This document shows, piece by piece, positions 1-6,787 of a DNA stretch of 48,516 bases; positions within the stretch are counted from its first letter, which is position 1, and each line of letters begins with the position of its first letter. Made by a program: the position numbers and the translations under genes. The DNA is from Acidimicrobiales bacterium AG-414-N20 (GTDB lineage Bacteria > Actinomycetota > Acidimicrobiia > Acidimicrobiales > MedAcidi-G1), in NCBI GenBank assembly GCA_003214465.1, contig QCLO01000009.1, positions 1-48,516 on the forward strand, written 5' to 3'. The notes below the pieces were generated by a model that saw only the letters and a program-made list of their open reading frames with translations, was not told the origin of the DNA and ran no database searches.

Positions 1-504
1 AGCAAACTTCTGAGGCAAAGCATTCAGTAGGCCGGCAAACTGCTGCATTGGAGCGACTAAAAGTCCAGCTAATTGTGACAACAAAACATCTCTAGGTGCT
101 ATTTCAGCTAGTTGATTGATTTCCTCAACTGTTAATCTCCGATTCTCAAGAACTCCGCCCTTTATGACTAAAGCTTCATTTTTTTTTGCAAAATCCTTCA
201 ATGCTTTTGCTACGGAAACTGGATCACCTGAAGTGCCATCTGGTTTTTTACCTACAAAAGCTATTGCAGTTGGTCCTGATAATAAATCATCAATCTCCAA
301 ATCAAGATTTTCAATTGCAAAACGAACCAAAGTATTTTTATAAATTTTGTATTCACCACCGACCTCACGTAAAGACTCTCGTAAGGACGCCATCGCTGGA
401 ACATCTAAATTTCTATACTCGGTCAAAACAAGGGAATCAGAATCAGAAAAACGTTCTCTTACTTCATCCACAACAGCAACTTTTGCCGCTCGTGCCTCTG
501 ACAT
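1..504 (-). CDS. rplJ: 50S ribosomal protein L10, C-terminus cut by window edge
   Basis: L10 forms the base of the ribosomal stalk and carries the L7/L12 dimers. The 168 visible codons start at an ATG (502-504) with a GGGAGAGGGTGAGCG stretch just upstream as ribosome binding site. The translation begins MSEARAAKVAVVDEV and contains the L10 signatures YKNTLVRFA and LSGPTAIAF, followed by PMQQFAGLL near the edge. It is the last visible gene of the secE-nusG-rplK-rplA-rplJ cluster and is preceded by an L10-type leader. The 3' end lies beyond position 1, and rplL would be expected next. Identification is secure; the full length cannot be seen. Confidence 0.95.
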   Translation of the reverse strand, partial: MSEARAAKVAVVDEVRERFSDSDSLVLTEYRNLDVPAMASLRESLREVGGEYKIYKNTLVRFAIENLDLEIDDLLSGPTAIAFVGKKPDGTSGDPVSVAKALKDFAKKNEALVIKGGVLENRRLTVEEINQLAEIAPRDVLLSQLAGLLVAPMQQFAGLLNALPQKFA

Positions 505-529
505 CGCTCACCCTCTCCCAAAATCGTTA

Positions 530-650
530 ACACACACCAAAGAATTTCAGACAAGTCTGAAACCGATCCGGAAGGCTCTCCTGCTAGGGCAAAAAATCGT
601 TCTGCATATAAATGCAACCCAGAGGTCTTTGGTGAGCGTCTCTATTGTGA
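530..650 (-). ncRNA. Ribosomal protein L10 leader (autoregulatory mRNA element)
   Basis: This is the 218-nt gap between rplA and rplJ. On the minus strand it holds a short hairpin (603-616, TGCAT/ATGCA), the element AGACCTCTGGGTTGC (614-628) and GCAGGAGAGCCTTCC (570-584). I recall this arrangement from actinobacterial L10 leaders that bind L10-(L12)4. A perfect 7-bp hairpin with a 4-nt loop (545-562) follows, close to the rplJ start, and has no U-tract. The known role of this leader class is feedback control of rplJ-rplL. The assignment rests on position and remembered motifs; no covariance model was run. Confidence 0.65.
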
Positions 651-722
651 TAGTTAGGCTATCTAATGACCATCAATTCACAAACCAAATTTTTAAGTGA
701 CCAAATAAATTAGTTTTTATAA

Positions 723-1415
723 TTATTCAATTATTCGGGATGGATCAATCCTGACTCCAGGACCCATGGTCGAAGAAACAGAGATGGTCTTGATGTAACG
801 CCCTTTTGTAGATGCAGGCTTCAGTCTTTCTAGTTCTTCTACTACTACATGCAAATTTGATACTAAATCATCTAATGAAAAACTGGCTTTCCCTATTGGT
901 AAATGAACATTTCCATGACGATCAGTTCGAAACTCTACTTTTCCACCTTTAAAATCTTCAACAGCCTTAGCTACGTCTTCAGTGACTGTCCCAGACTTAG
1001 GATTCGGCATTAGCCCTCTTGGCCCTAACATTCTTCCAAGTTTTCCAACTGTAGCCATCATTTCAGGAGTTGAAATCGCGATTTCAAAATCAAGCATTCC
1101 GCCTTCAACATCCGATGCTAAGTCATCGGCTCCAACATGATCAGCACCTGCTTCCCGTGCTGCATTTGCGGCTTCACCTTGTGCGAAGACTGCAACACGA
1201 ACTGTTTTACCTGTACCTGATGGCAAGGCGACTGTGCTGCGAATCATCTCTTCAGTTTTTCTAGGGTCAACTCCTAAACGAACAACAAGGTCAATAGATT
1301 CATCAAACTTTGTTTTTTCAAATGACTTAACTACTTCTAAAGCTTCACGACCAGAAAAATATTGATCTGGATCGAACTTCTCAAGAGAATTCTTATACCT
1401 CTTGCTATTACTCAT
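723..1415 (-). CDS. rplA: 50S ribosomal protein L1
   Basis: L1 binds 23S rRNA at the mobile L1 stalk next to the E site. The 230-residue length is typical. It carries the L1 signature GPRGLMPNPKSGTV in the middle of the protein, and KFDESIDLVVRLGVDPRK near the N-terminus. It lies 96 nt downstream of rplK, with an AGGAAAG-type binding site before its ATG. In many bacteria L1 also represses translation of its own rplK-rplA message; the rplK 5' region here was not shown to carry such a site. No unusual residues seen. Confidence 0.97.
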   Translation of the reverse strand: MSNSKRYKNSLEKFDPDQYFSGREALEVVKSFEKTKFDESIDLVVRLGVDPRKTEEMIRSTVALPSGTGKTVRVAVFAQGEAANAAREAGADHVGADDLASDVEGGMLDFEIAISTPEMMATVGKLGRMLGPRGLMPNPKSGTVTEDVAKAVEDFKGGKVEFRTDRHGNVHLPIGKASFSLDDLVSNLHVVVEELERLKPASTKGRYIKTISVSSTMGPGVRIDPSRIIE

Positions 1416-1511
1416 TTAGCCTTTCCTCCCGGCTCCCTCAATTTAAAAATTCTGTTGAGGCGAGGTCCTCCTCTTTACAGAATTACATTAGATATTAAAA
1501 AATGTTTATCT

Positions 1512-1937
1512 CTAATTAACTGCTATACCCATACTTCTAGCTGTTCCTGCAACTTGTTGTTTCGCACCTTCAATATCAATTGCATTTAGATCAGGCATTT
1601 TAGTTTCAGCAATTTCTTCCACTTGATTCCAGGTAATAGAACCAGCTTCCTCTCGCCCCGCTAAGCCTGAAGCTTTTTCTAAACCAGCTGCTTGACGAAT
1701 AAGGAAAGAAGTAGGCGGCGTTTTCGTGACAAATGTAAAAGACCTATCTTCATAAATAGTTATCTCTACAGGAATTATTTGCCCTCTTTTATCTTCAGTT
1801 TTAGCATTATATTCTTTACAAAAATCCATGATCGCAACACCATGAGGCCCAAGAGCCGTACCCACTGGTGGAGCAGGAGAAGCTTGTCCAGCTGGAATCT
1901 GAATTTTCACTAAAGCTGCTACTTGCTTTTGTGCCAT
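1512..1937 (-). CDS. rplK: 50S ribosomal protein L11
   Basis: L11 forms the GTPase-associated centre with 23S rRNA and is needed for stringent-factor activation in bacteria that have it. The 141-residue protein shows [17 protein letters not shown] near the N-terminus (quinone-like P-rich loop of L11) and [13 protein letters not shown] in the middle, both family hallmarks. It follows nusG by 99 nt, a gap in which I see AT-rich sequence but no convincing promoter, and it precedes rplA. The GAGAGAAAAGTT sequence before the ATG is a plausible binding site. Confidence 0.97.
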   Translation of the reverse strand: MAQKQVAALVKIQIPAGQASPAPPVGTALGPHGVAIMDFCKEYNAKTEDKRGQIIPVEITIYEDRSFTFVTKTPPTSFLIRQAAGLEKASGLAGREEAGSITWNQVEEIAETKMPDLNAIDIEGAKQQVAGTARSMGIAVN

Positions 1938-2036
1938 AACTTTTCTCTCTTAATTTTTCCTATTATTTTTCAAAACTTTTAAATAAACAGCGTCACAAGT
2001 CTGCTGTAACCCACGCGTATTGGCAACCTATAAATA

Positions 2037-2849
2037 TTAGAGTTGGGCAATTTGTGAGAATTCTAACTCTACAGGAGTTTCCCGACCGAAGATATCAACA
2101 AGAACCTTTACTTTTAATTGATCTTCATTAATTTCAACAATAGCTCCAGAAAAATCTGCAAATGGACCTTCCTTTACTCGAACTGTTTCATTCAGTTCAA
2201 AACCAAGTCTTGCCCTTGTCTTTTTAGGAGTATCAGGTTTTGTCTCATCTGGAACGTAAAGAAAGTTTTCTACTTCTTGTCTGCTTAAAGGTGATGGTTT
2301 ACCTCCGGCTCCAACAAAATTGACAATCCCCGGTGTATCTCTAATAGCAGCCCATGAAGCATCATCAAGAAAACATCTAACCAATAAATAGCCAGGAAAC
2401 ATCTTTTTTGAAACACTTACTTTTTTACCATTTCGAAACTCAACTACATCTTCCATCGGAATAACGATTTCAAGAATTCTGTCTTCCAGATTCATTGATG
2501 ATGTTCGGGTTTCTAAATTCTGCTTAACTTTGTTCTCATAACCAGATTGAGTGTGTACAACGAACCATTTCCCAGGGCGATCATAAGGACTCTCTTTTTT
2601 TGGTTTTAAATCCTCTTCTTCAAAAAGTTCATCCTCATCAATAACAGCAACTGAATCAGCGGTAGGAATGTCCACCTCTTCTAATGAAGATGTTTCTTCT
2701 TCATCTCCTTGCTCCAAAGAACCTGTAGGGAGCAAATCTTCCGGTTCTGTATTTTCATCAGAGGTCTCAGAGTCTTCAACTCCTGCATCATCTACCTGAA
2801 GCAAGTCAGACTCAACAACGTCGTTTTCGGATTCAATATTAGAATTCAT
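2037..2849 (-). CDS. nusG: Transcription termination/antitermination factor NusG
   Basis: NusG binds RNA polymerase and links it to Rho or the ribosome. At 270 residues it is longer than the ~180-residue core. Residues about 1-90 are strongly acidic and of low complexity, followed by the NGN domain starting around KWFVVHTQSGYENKVKQNL and containing MFPGYLLV. The C-terminal KOW domain contains VRVKEGPFADFSGAI. The start overlaps the secE stop by one base (TGATG), which suggests coupled translation. Acidic N-terminal extensions occur in actinobacterial NusG, so the extension is probably genuine. Confidence 0.96.
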   Translation of the reverse strand: MNSNIESENDVVESDLLQVDDAGVEDSETSDENTEPEDLLPTGSLEQGDEEETSSLEEVDIPTADSVAVIDEDELFEEEDLKPKKESPYDRPGKWFVVHTQSGYENKVKQNLETRTSSMNLEDRILEIVIPMEDVVEFRNGKKVSVSKKMFPGYLLVRCFLDDASWAAIRDTPGIVNFVGAGGKPSPLSRQEVENFLYVPDETKPDTPKKTRARLGFELNETVRVKEGPFADFSGAIVEINEDQLKVKVLVDIFGRETPVELEFSQIAQL

Positions 2850-3148
2850 CAGACATCAAACAATTCGAGTACTGATTGGGAAAATAACCAATCTAAACCT
2901 GCAACAATTGCGGTAATAGCCACAATTGTAATTACTACTACTACTGTATAATTTGTAGTTTCAGAACGAGTAGGCCAAACAACTTTCCGGAGTTCTGAAC
3001 GAACTTCTCGTGCGAATTGAGTAAATCCAGCTCTTTCTTCATTATGTGATGCTTGTTGAGGCTGACGTCGTTCGCGTACGGGTTCTCCTTCAGCATCCAC
3101 CTCTCCTTGACGTTGGAGCATACGTTTTTGTTCACGGTTCATCGACAT
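2849..3148 (-). CDS. secE: Preprotein translocase subunit SecE
   Basis: SecE is the essential small clamp subunit of SecYEG. The 99-residue protein has a charged N-terminus, the SecE signature EVRSELRKVVWPTRSET before the membrane segment, and one C-terminal transmembrane helix (about residues 70-92). A second ATG lies two codons after the chosen one (MSM), so the start is uncertain by two residues. It sits between tRNA-Trp and nusG, the usual actinobacterial position. Confidence 0.95.
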   Translation of the reverse strand: MSMNREQKRMLQRQGEVDAEGEPVRERRQPQQASHNEERAGFTQFAREVRSELRKVVWPTRSETTNYTVVVVITIVAITAIVAGLDWLFSQSVLELFDV

Positions 3149-3235
3149 AGAAATCTCATATCTTTATATTTGCCTTAAATCAGGTTATTGGCCTAATAGC
3201 CATTACGTGCTTTTATGGAATAATCTAAAACCAAT

Positions 3236-3311
3236 TGGCAGGGCAGGAGGGACTTGAACCCCCAACCGCCGGTTTTGGAGACCGGTGCTCTACCAATTGA
3301 GCCACTGCCCT
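3236..3311 (-). tRNA. tRNA-Trp (CCA anticodon)
   Basis: The cloverleaf folds from the sequence: acceptor AGGGCAG pairs with CTGCCCT, the anticodon stem CCGGT/ACCGG encloses CTCCAAA with anticodon CCA, and the T-arm carries GGTTCAAGTCC. Discriminator is G (3239), and the terminal CCA is encoded (3236-3238). It lies directly upstream of secE, as in many actinobacteria. Confidence 0.96.
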
Positions 3312-3426
3312 TTGAACCAAAAAGAAAACAAAAGAATTCTAAAAATCGGTTCATTGGCAGGATACCAGTGGGGTTTGATGAGGCCGCACGAGTTTTAGAT
3401 GAACATTCCATTAGAAATATTAATAT

Positions 3427-3588
3427 TTAGCGTTCTTCTTTAAAAAGAACATGCTTTCTAACTACTGGATCGTACTTTTTTAGTTCAATTCTTTCACGAG
3501 TATTGGTTTTATTCTTCGTAGTTACATACGTATATCCAGTACCAGCTGTTGAACGCAATTTAATTATCGGACGCTTATCACTACCCAT
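3427..3588 (-). CDS. rpmG: 50S ribosomal protein L33, zinc-independent type
   Basis: This is a 53-residue large-subunit protein starting [19 protein letters not shown] and ending [16 protein letters not shown]. It is clearly L33: it resembles the E. coli form (IKLVSSAGTGH, KKFDPVVRQHV). It has no cysteine at all, so it is the C-minus form that needs no zinc ribbon. The ATG is at 3586-3588, five nt after the rpmB stop, so the two genes form one unit. It is too short for many gene callers. Followed downstream by tRNA-Trp and secE. Confidence 0.95.
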   Translation of the reverse strand: MGSDKRPIIKLRSTAGTGYTYVTTKNKTNTRERIELKKYDPVVRKHVLFKEER

Positions 3589-3593
3589 AACTG

Positions 3594-3830
3594 TTAAACC
3601 TTCTGTCCTTGTCGACGCATTTTAGCAACAACACTTTCAATGCCTCTTTTATCAATTGTCTTTATTCCCTTAGTGCTCACATTTAGTGTTATCCAACGCT
3701 TTTCGCTAGGTAACCAATAACGCTTACGTTGAACATTTGGGTTCCAACGCCTATTAGTTCTTCGGTGCGAATGCGATAGCTGTTTGCCAAACCCCGGTTT
3801 CTTTCCGGTTACCTGGCATACCTTAGACAT
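3594..3830 (-). CDS. rpmB: 50S ribosomal protein L28, zinc-independent type
   Basis: L28 of 78 residues, beginning [21 protein letters not shown] and containing the family features [13 protein letters not shown] and [23 protein letters not shown]. An in-frame ATG six codons upstream exists, but the internal ATG at 3828-3830 has a clear GGAG ribosome binding site at the right distance and matches the conserved L28 N-terminus, so I chose it. Only one cysteine remains, so no zinc-binding CxxC pair is possible. It forms a pair with rpmG, 5 nt downstream. Confidence 0.95.
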   Translation of the reverse strand: MSKVCQVTGKKPGFGKQLSHSHRRTNRRWNPNVQRKRYWLPSEKRWITLNVSTKGIKTIDKRGIESVVAKMRRQGQKV

Positions 3831-3955
3831 CTTTAACTCCTGAAACATTTAGATTTAACCACTCACCTGATTTGGTTTAGCGGACTATAAAACGATAGCA
3901 ACAACATAGCGAGTCGCCACCAACAACCTTGTATTGATTAATCTAATTTAACTAG

Positions 3956-4029
3956 TAGCGACGGACAGACTTGAACTGTCGACCTCGCGATTATGAATCG
4001 CGCGCTCTCACCAACTGAGCTACGTCGCC
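3956..4029 (-). tRNA. tRNA-Met (CAT anticodon, elongator)
   Basis: Acceptor GGCGACG pairs with CGTCGCT (one G-U pair at position 1-72); D-arm GCTCAGTTGGTGAGAGC; anticodon stem CGCGA/TCGCG around TTCATAA, anticodon CAT; T-arm with GTTCAAGTC. It lacks the three G-C pairs at the base of the anticodon stem and the 1-72 mismatch of an initiator tRNA, so it is the elongator type. Lysidine-modified Ile2 is the alternative for CAT but is less likely given its similarity to elongator tRNA-Met. CCA is not encoded. Confidence 0.92.
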
Positions 4030-4032
4030 CCG

Positions 4033-4105
4033 AGCCCCCTGACAGAATTGAACTGTCGACCTTCTCCTTACCATGGAGACGCTCTGCCGACTGAGCTAAG
4101 GGGGC
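4033..4105 (-). tRNA. tRNA-Thr (GGT anticodon)
   Basis: Acceptor GCCCCCT pairs with AGGGGGC. The anticodon stem TCTCC/GGAGA encloses ATGGTAA, anticodon GGT. The T-arm has GACAGTTCAATTCTGTC. Discriminator is T and CCA is not encoded. It lies 3 nt upstream of tRNA-Met, so the two are surely co-transcribed. Confidence 0.95.
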
Positions 4106-4195
4106 CACAGCCAAAGGCTTAATGACATGATGCCACAGGAGTACGGTTACCCCAACGTCCACTTACCTGCCGTAAAGCCTTACTACAGTCAGAGT

Positions 4196-4717
4196 ATGGA
4201 AAAAGAGATACAAATCCGCCTAGCTAAACAAAAAGATGCAGAGGCAATCCGAGAAATATATAACCACGAAGTAAGAAATTCGACAGCAACTTTTGATTTA
4301 GTTGAGAGAACCACCCAGGAACAAGAAGAGTGGCTTGATGAGAGATCAGGAGCCTTTAGCGTATTAATTGCTGAAATTGGCGACAAAATACTGGGTTTCG
4401 CTTCTCTTTCTCCTTATAAAGCAAGAGCGGCTTATAGAACAACTGTAGAAGACTCAATTTATATCAATGAAGAATTTAGAAATCAAGGCATAGCTGGCAA
4501 GTTGCTCTCTCATTTGTTAGAAGTAGCAGAGTCAAGCGGATTTCACGCTGTAATCGCGAGGATTGGAGGCGCCAATGAAGCAAGTATCTCTCTCCATCAA
4601 AGATTTGGTTTTGAAATTGTAGGTACCGAAAAAGAAATAGGCAGGAAATTTGGAAAATGGCAAGACGTTGTCGTTATGCAAACGATAATAAATGCCAGTG
4701 GTCCAGAACCAAAATAG
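4196..4717 (+). CDS. GNAT N-acetyltransferase, phosphinothricin-acetyltransferase-like
   Basis: An acetyl-CoA-dependent N-acetyltransferase of the Pat/Bar/MnaT type, cytoplasmic. Substrates in this family include phosphinothricin, methionine sulfone/sulfoximine and other amino acids; the substrate here cannot be told. Evidence: the N-terminus IRLAKQKDAEAIREIYNHEV, the family block AYRTTVEDSIYI, the acetyl-CoA loop RNQGIAGKLL, and LHQRFGFEIVGTEKEIGRKFG near the end. I chose the ATG at 4196 (173 residues) because the conserved domain starts there; an ATG at 4127 would add 23 unconserved residues. No clear ribosome binding site is visible for either. It lies on the plus strand between two minus-strand tRNA genes, and its stop codon falls inside a strong hairpin. 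Confidence 0.85.
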   Translation: MEKEIQIRLAKQKDAEAIREIYNHEVRNSTATFDLVERTTQEQEEWLDERSGAFSVLIAEIGDKILGFASLSPYKARAAYRTTVEDSIYINEEFRNQGIAGKLLSHLLEVAESSGFHAVIARIGGANEASISLHQRFGFEIVGTEKEIGRKFGKWQDVVVMQTIINASGPEPK

Positions 4718-4728
4718 TTCTGGACCAC
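4698..4728. terminator. Perfect 12-bp hairpin at GNAT end / downstream of tRNA-Tyr
   Basis: GTGGTCCAGAAC (4698-4709) and GTTCTGGACCAC (4717-4728) form a perfect 12-bp stem with a 7-nt loop. The GNAT stop codon lies inside it. On the minus strand it sits 6 nt beyond the tRNA-Tyr 3' end and is followed by T-rich sequence (GGCATTTATTATC), so it may end both convergent transcripts. The plus-strand tail is not U-rich. Confidence 0.65.
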
Positions 4729-4734
4729 CTCTTG

Positions 4735-4817
4735 TGGGCCGGGGAGGATTTGAACCTCCGAAGGCATACGCCGACGGGTTTACAGCCCGTTCCCTTTGGC
4801 CACTCGGGCACCGACCC
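4735..4817 (-). tRNA. tRNA-Tyr (GTA anticodon)
   Basis: A class II tRNA of 83 nt with a long variable arm. Acceptor GGGTCGG pairs with CCGGCCC (one U-G pair). The anticodon stem ACGGG/CCCGT encloses CTGTAAA, anticodon GTA. The T-arm has GGAGGTTCAAATCCTCC. Discriminator is A and CCA is not encoded. It heads the tRNA-Tyr/Thr/Met group that in actinobacteria usually precedes rpmG and secE. Confidence 0.95.
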
Positions 4818-4893
4818 CTTATCGGATGCTAATAGGAGCATAAGCACACGACACCTGTAAGTTACATTCATAACAAACAAGTAAGGTGATTAC

Positions 4894-5382
4894 ATGCCAT
4901 CTTTTGACATTGTTTCACAGTATGACCAACAAGAAGTTAGAAATGCGGTCGACCAAACAGAACGTGAAATAAATAATCGTTTCGACTTCAAGGGAACTAA
5001 CTCGGAAGTTCAACTGACCGATGATTCCATACGAATCGAGTCCTCAACAGAAGATCGACTTAATGCTTTACAGATAGTGCTTGAAGAAAAATTAGTGAAA
5101 AGAAAGGTTTCCTTAAAAACGCTTTTATGGCAAAATCTGGAACCAGCTGCTGGGGGAAGAAGTCAGAAAGTGGCGCAACTTCAATCAGGTATTGGGAGTG
5201 AAGATTCAAAATCGATTAACCGCCAAATAAAAGACTTAGGTATTAAAGGAATTCAATCGCAAAACCAAGGCGACCAAATAAGAGTGAGTGGGAAAAAACG
5301 CGACTCTCTTCAAGAAGTAATCACGTCTCTAAAATCCAGTAAACTTGAATTACCGCTTCAATTTATAAACTTTCGCGACTAA
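4894..5382 (+). CDS. yajQ: YajQ family nucleotide-binding protein (UPF0234)
   Basis: A small cytoplasmic protein of 162 residues with two ferredoxin-like halves. Family members bind nucleic acid or nucleotides, and cyclic-di-GMP in Xanthomonas; the cellular role here is unknown. Evidence: [20 protein letters not shown] at the N-terminus, NRFDFKGT, a central [19 protein letters not shown] and a C-terminal [10 protein letters not shown], all hallmarks. AAGGTGATT precedes the ATG as binding site. It is convergent with htpX, the two coding ends overlapping by 4 nt. Confidence 0.93.
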   Translation: MPSFDIVSQYDQQEVRNAVDQTEREINNRFDFKGTNSEVQLTDDSIRIESSTEDRLNALQIVLEEKLVKRKVSLKTLLWQNLEPAAGGRSQKVAQLQSGIGSEDSKSINRQIKDLGIKGIQSQNQGDQIRVSGKKRDSLQEVITSLKSSKLELPLQFINFRD

Positions 5383-6260
5383 GAAATAGGACCACTACCG
5401 ACTGTTCCTTGATTCCAAGAACCATTTCGAAGTCTTTCCACCCTCTCAGCCGTTGGTGGATGAGTTGAAAAAACGCGACTCCCTCCCCGACCACGAGCCT
5501 CTGCTTTAAGTGGATTCACAATGTAAGAAGATGCCTGGTTTGGGTCAATTCCCGAAGGAATACGACCAGATGCAATTTCTAATTTTTCCAATGCTCTTGC
5601 AAGTGGTTCTCCATCTCCGATAAGTCGTGCTGCTGTGGCGTCAGCTTTATACTCTCTAGTACGACTTATGGCTGCCTGAATAAGCATTGCTGCTATTGGA
5701 GCCATAATTGCAAACGCAATTTCACCTAATGGATTTCTGTCTCTGCCACGACCTCCACTGAACATAGCTGCCCAGAAAGCCATACGAGCTATAAGCGTTA
5801 TTGCCATCCCGATTGCAGCTGCAACAGAACCTATTAGAATGTCACGATTTTCAACATGACTTAATTCATGAGCTAATACTCCTCTTATCTCATACCAGTC
5901 AAGATTGTCTAAAAGACCTTGGGTTACAGCAACAGCGGCATGTGCGGGATTTCTGCCGGTTGCGAAAGCATTCGGCTGTTGATTAGGTGAAATGTATAAC
6001 TTCGGCATAGGTAATCCGGCTGCCGTAGATAGCTCTGTCATCACTCTGTGATATTCGGGGTAATCAGATGGCTCTGCTGGAACTGCTCGAGCAGAAGCAA
6101 TTGCAAGTCTGTCGCTAAACCAGTAACTTCCACCAACAAAGATTAAGCCAATCACAAGACCCAAAATAAGTCCGCTAGAACCACCAATTGCACCCCCTAT
6201 AACAATAAAGAGACCACCTAAAAGTGCTAACAAACTAAAAGTCTTTGCAGTATTTATCAT
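5379..6260 (-). CDS. htpX: HtpX-like zinc metalloprotease (M48)
   Basis: A membrane-bound protease expected to act in quality control of membrane proteins. The 293 residues include two N-terminal hydrophobic segments (about 7-25 and 27-46), the zinc motif HELSH (131-135), a second hydrophobic pair around 143-190, and [14 protein letters not shown], which supplies the third zinc ligand (Glu). The C-terminal [14 protein letters not shown] is typical of the family. It is the last gene of the minus-strand run that begins at 8782 or further upstream, and overlaps yajQ by 4 nt at its 3' end. Confidence 0.93.
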   Translation of the reverse strand: MINTAKTFSLLALLGGLFIVIGGAIGGSSGLILGLVIGLIFVGGSYWFSDRLAIASARAVPAEPSDYPEYHRVMTELSTAAGLPMPKLYISPNQQPNAFATGRNPAHAAVAVTQGLLDNLDWYEIRGVLAHELSHVENRDILIGSVAAAIGMAITLIARMAFWAAMFSGGRGRDRNPLGEIAFAIMAPIAAMLIQAAISRTREYKADATAARLIGDGEPLARALEKLEIASGRIPSGIDPNQASSYIVNPLKAEARGRGGSRVFSTHPPTAERVERLRNGSWNQGTVGSGPIS

Positions 6261-6295
6261 TATTTACCTCGTTTTTCTGGGGAATGTAACAATAT

Positions 6296-6778
6296 CTAAA
6301 ATTTGTTTACTTCGTAATATCCTGAATGAACATAAATAGAAGGAACTTTCTGTTCCCAAAACATTAAAAGATTTCTTGGATCATCATCGAGAGCAAGTTT
6401 AGGTTTATATCCACTTTCAATTAAATCGCTTAATAAATCTAACTTGACTTCTGGGGAACTACGGTCATCTTTTTCTTCTCTCATCAAAAGAGCATCCCAA
6501 GAAATTTTGTTTTGATTCAACCAAAAAACAGTTTTTTCGAGAAGATAAGAGGGCCGCGCTGTCATTAAGAAAATAGGTTTAGATACTGCAAGGCTTTTCA
6601 CAAGTTCCCGACCTTCTCTGAAGACTTTACTATCTAGAGCAGCTTCAAAGAATTCTTCCCATTTTTGATCCTCACCGTTTAAAAAGTGTTGGTGAGCCGA
6701 TGCATCAGCTATCACACCATCTATATCAACCACTAGAACAAAGCCAGAAGCAGGTTCTGTGTTCCTATAAATTATCAT
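6296..6778 (-). CDS. HAD-superfamily hydrolase, probable phosphatase
   Basis: A 160-residue HAD-fold protein, substrate unknown. Motif I is VVDIDGVIAD with nucleophile Asp18 and acid/base Asp20; motif II is the Thr of FLMTARPS; motif III is a Lys around the middle (SPEVKLDLL); motif IV is LALDDDPRN. There is no large cap domain. The pattern recalls polynucleotide 3'-phosphatase or small nucleotidase families. It starts 9 nt after the acs stop, so it is probably co-transcribed with acs, but the functional link is unclear. Confidence 0.75.
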   Translation of the reverse strand: MIIYRNTEPASGFVLVVDIDGVIADASAHQHFLNGEDQKWEEFFEAALDSKVFREGRELVKSLAVSKPIFLMTARPSYLLEKTVFWLNQNKISWDALLMREEKDDRSSPEVKLDLLSDLIESGYKPKLALDDDPRNLLMFWEQKVPSIYVHSGYYEVNKF

Positions 6779-6787
6779 TAAACGTTA

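Noticed and set aside
3193-3411. Minus-strand 72-codon reading frame
   Set aside because: It runs through tRNA-Trp; similar frames at 3938-4162 and 4657-4880 run through the other tRNA genes.
3831-3848. Longer L28 starting six codons upstream
   Set aside because: The internal ATG has GGAG at proper spacing and matches the conserved MSKVCQVTG start.
3849-3955. Promoter for rpmB (TATAGT near 3884)
   Set aside because: A -10-like hexamer is present, but no acceptable -35 lies 16-18 nt upstream.
4106-4195. Inverted repeat AAGGCTT/AAGCCTT upstream of the acetyltransferase
   Set aside because: Only 7 bp with a long spacer; no better than chance in this AT-rich sequence.
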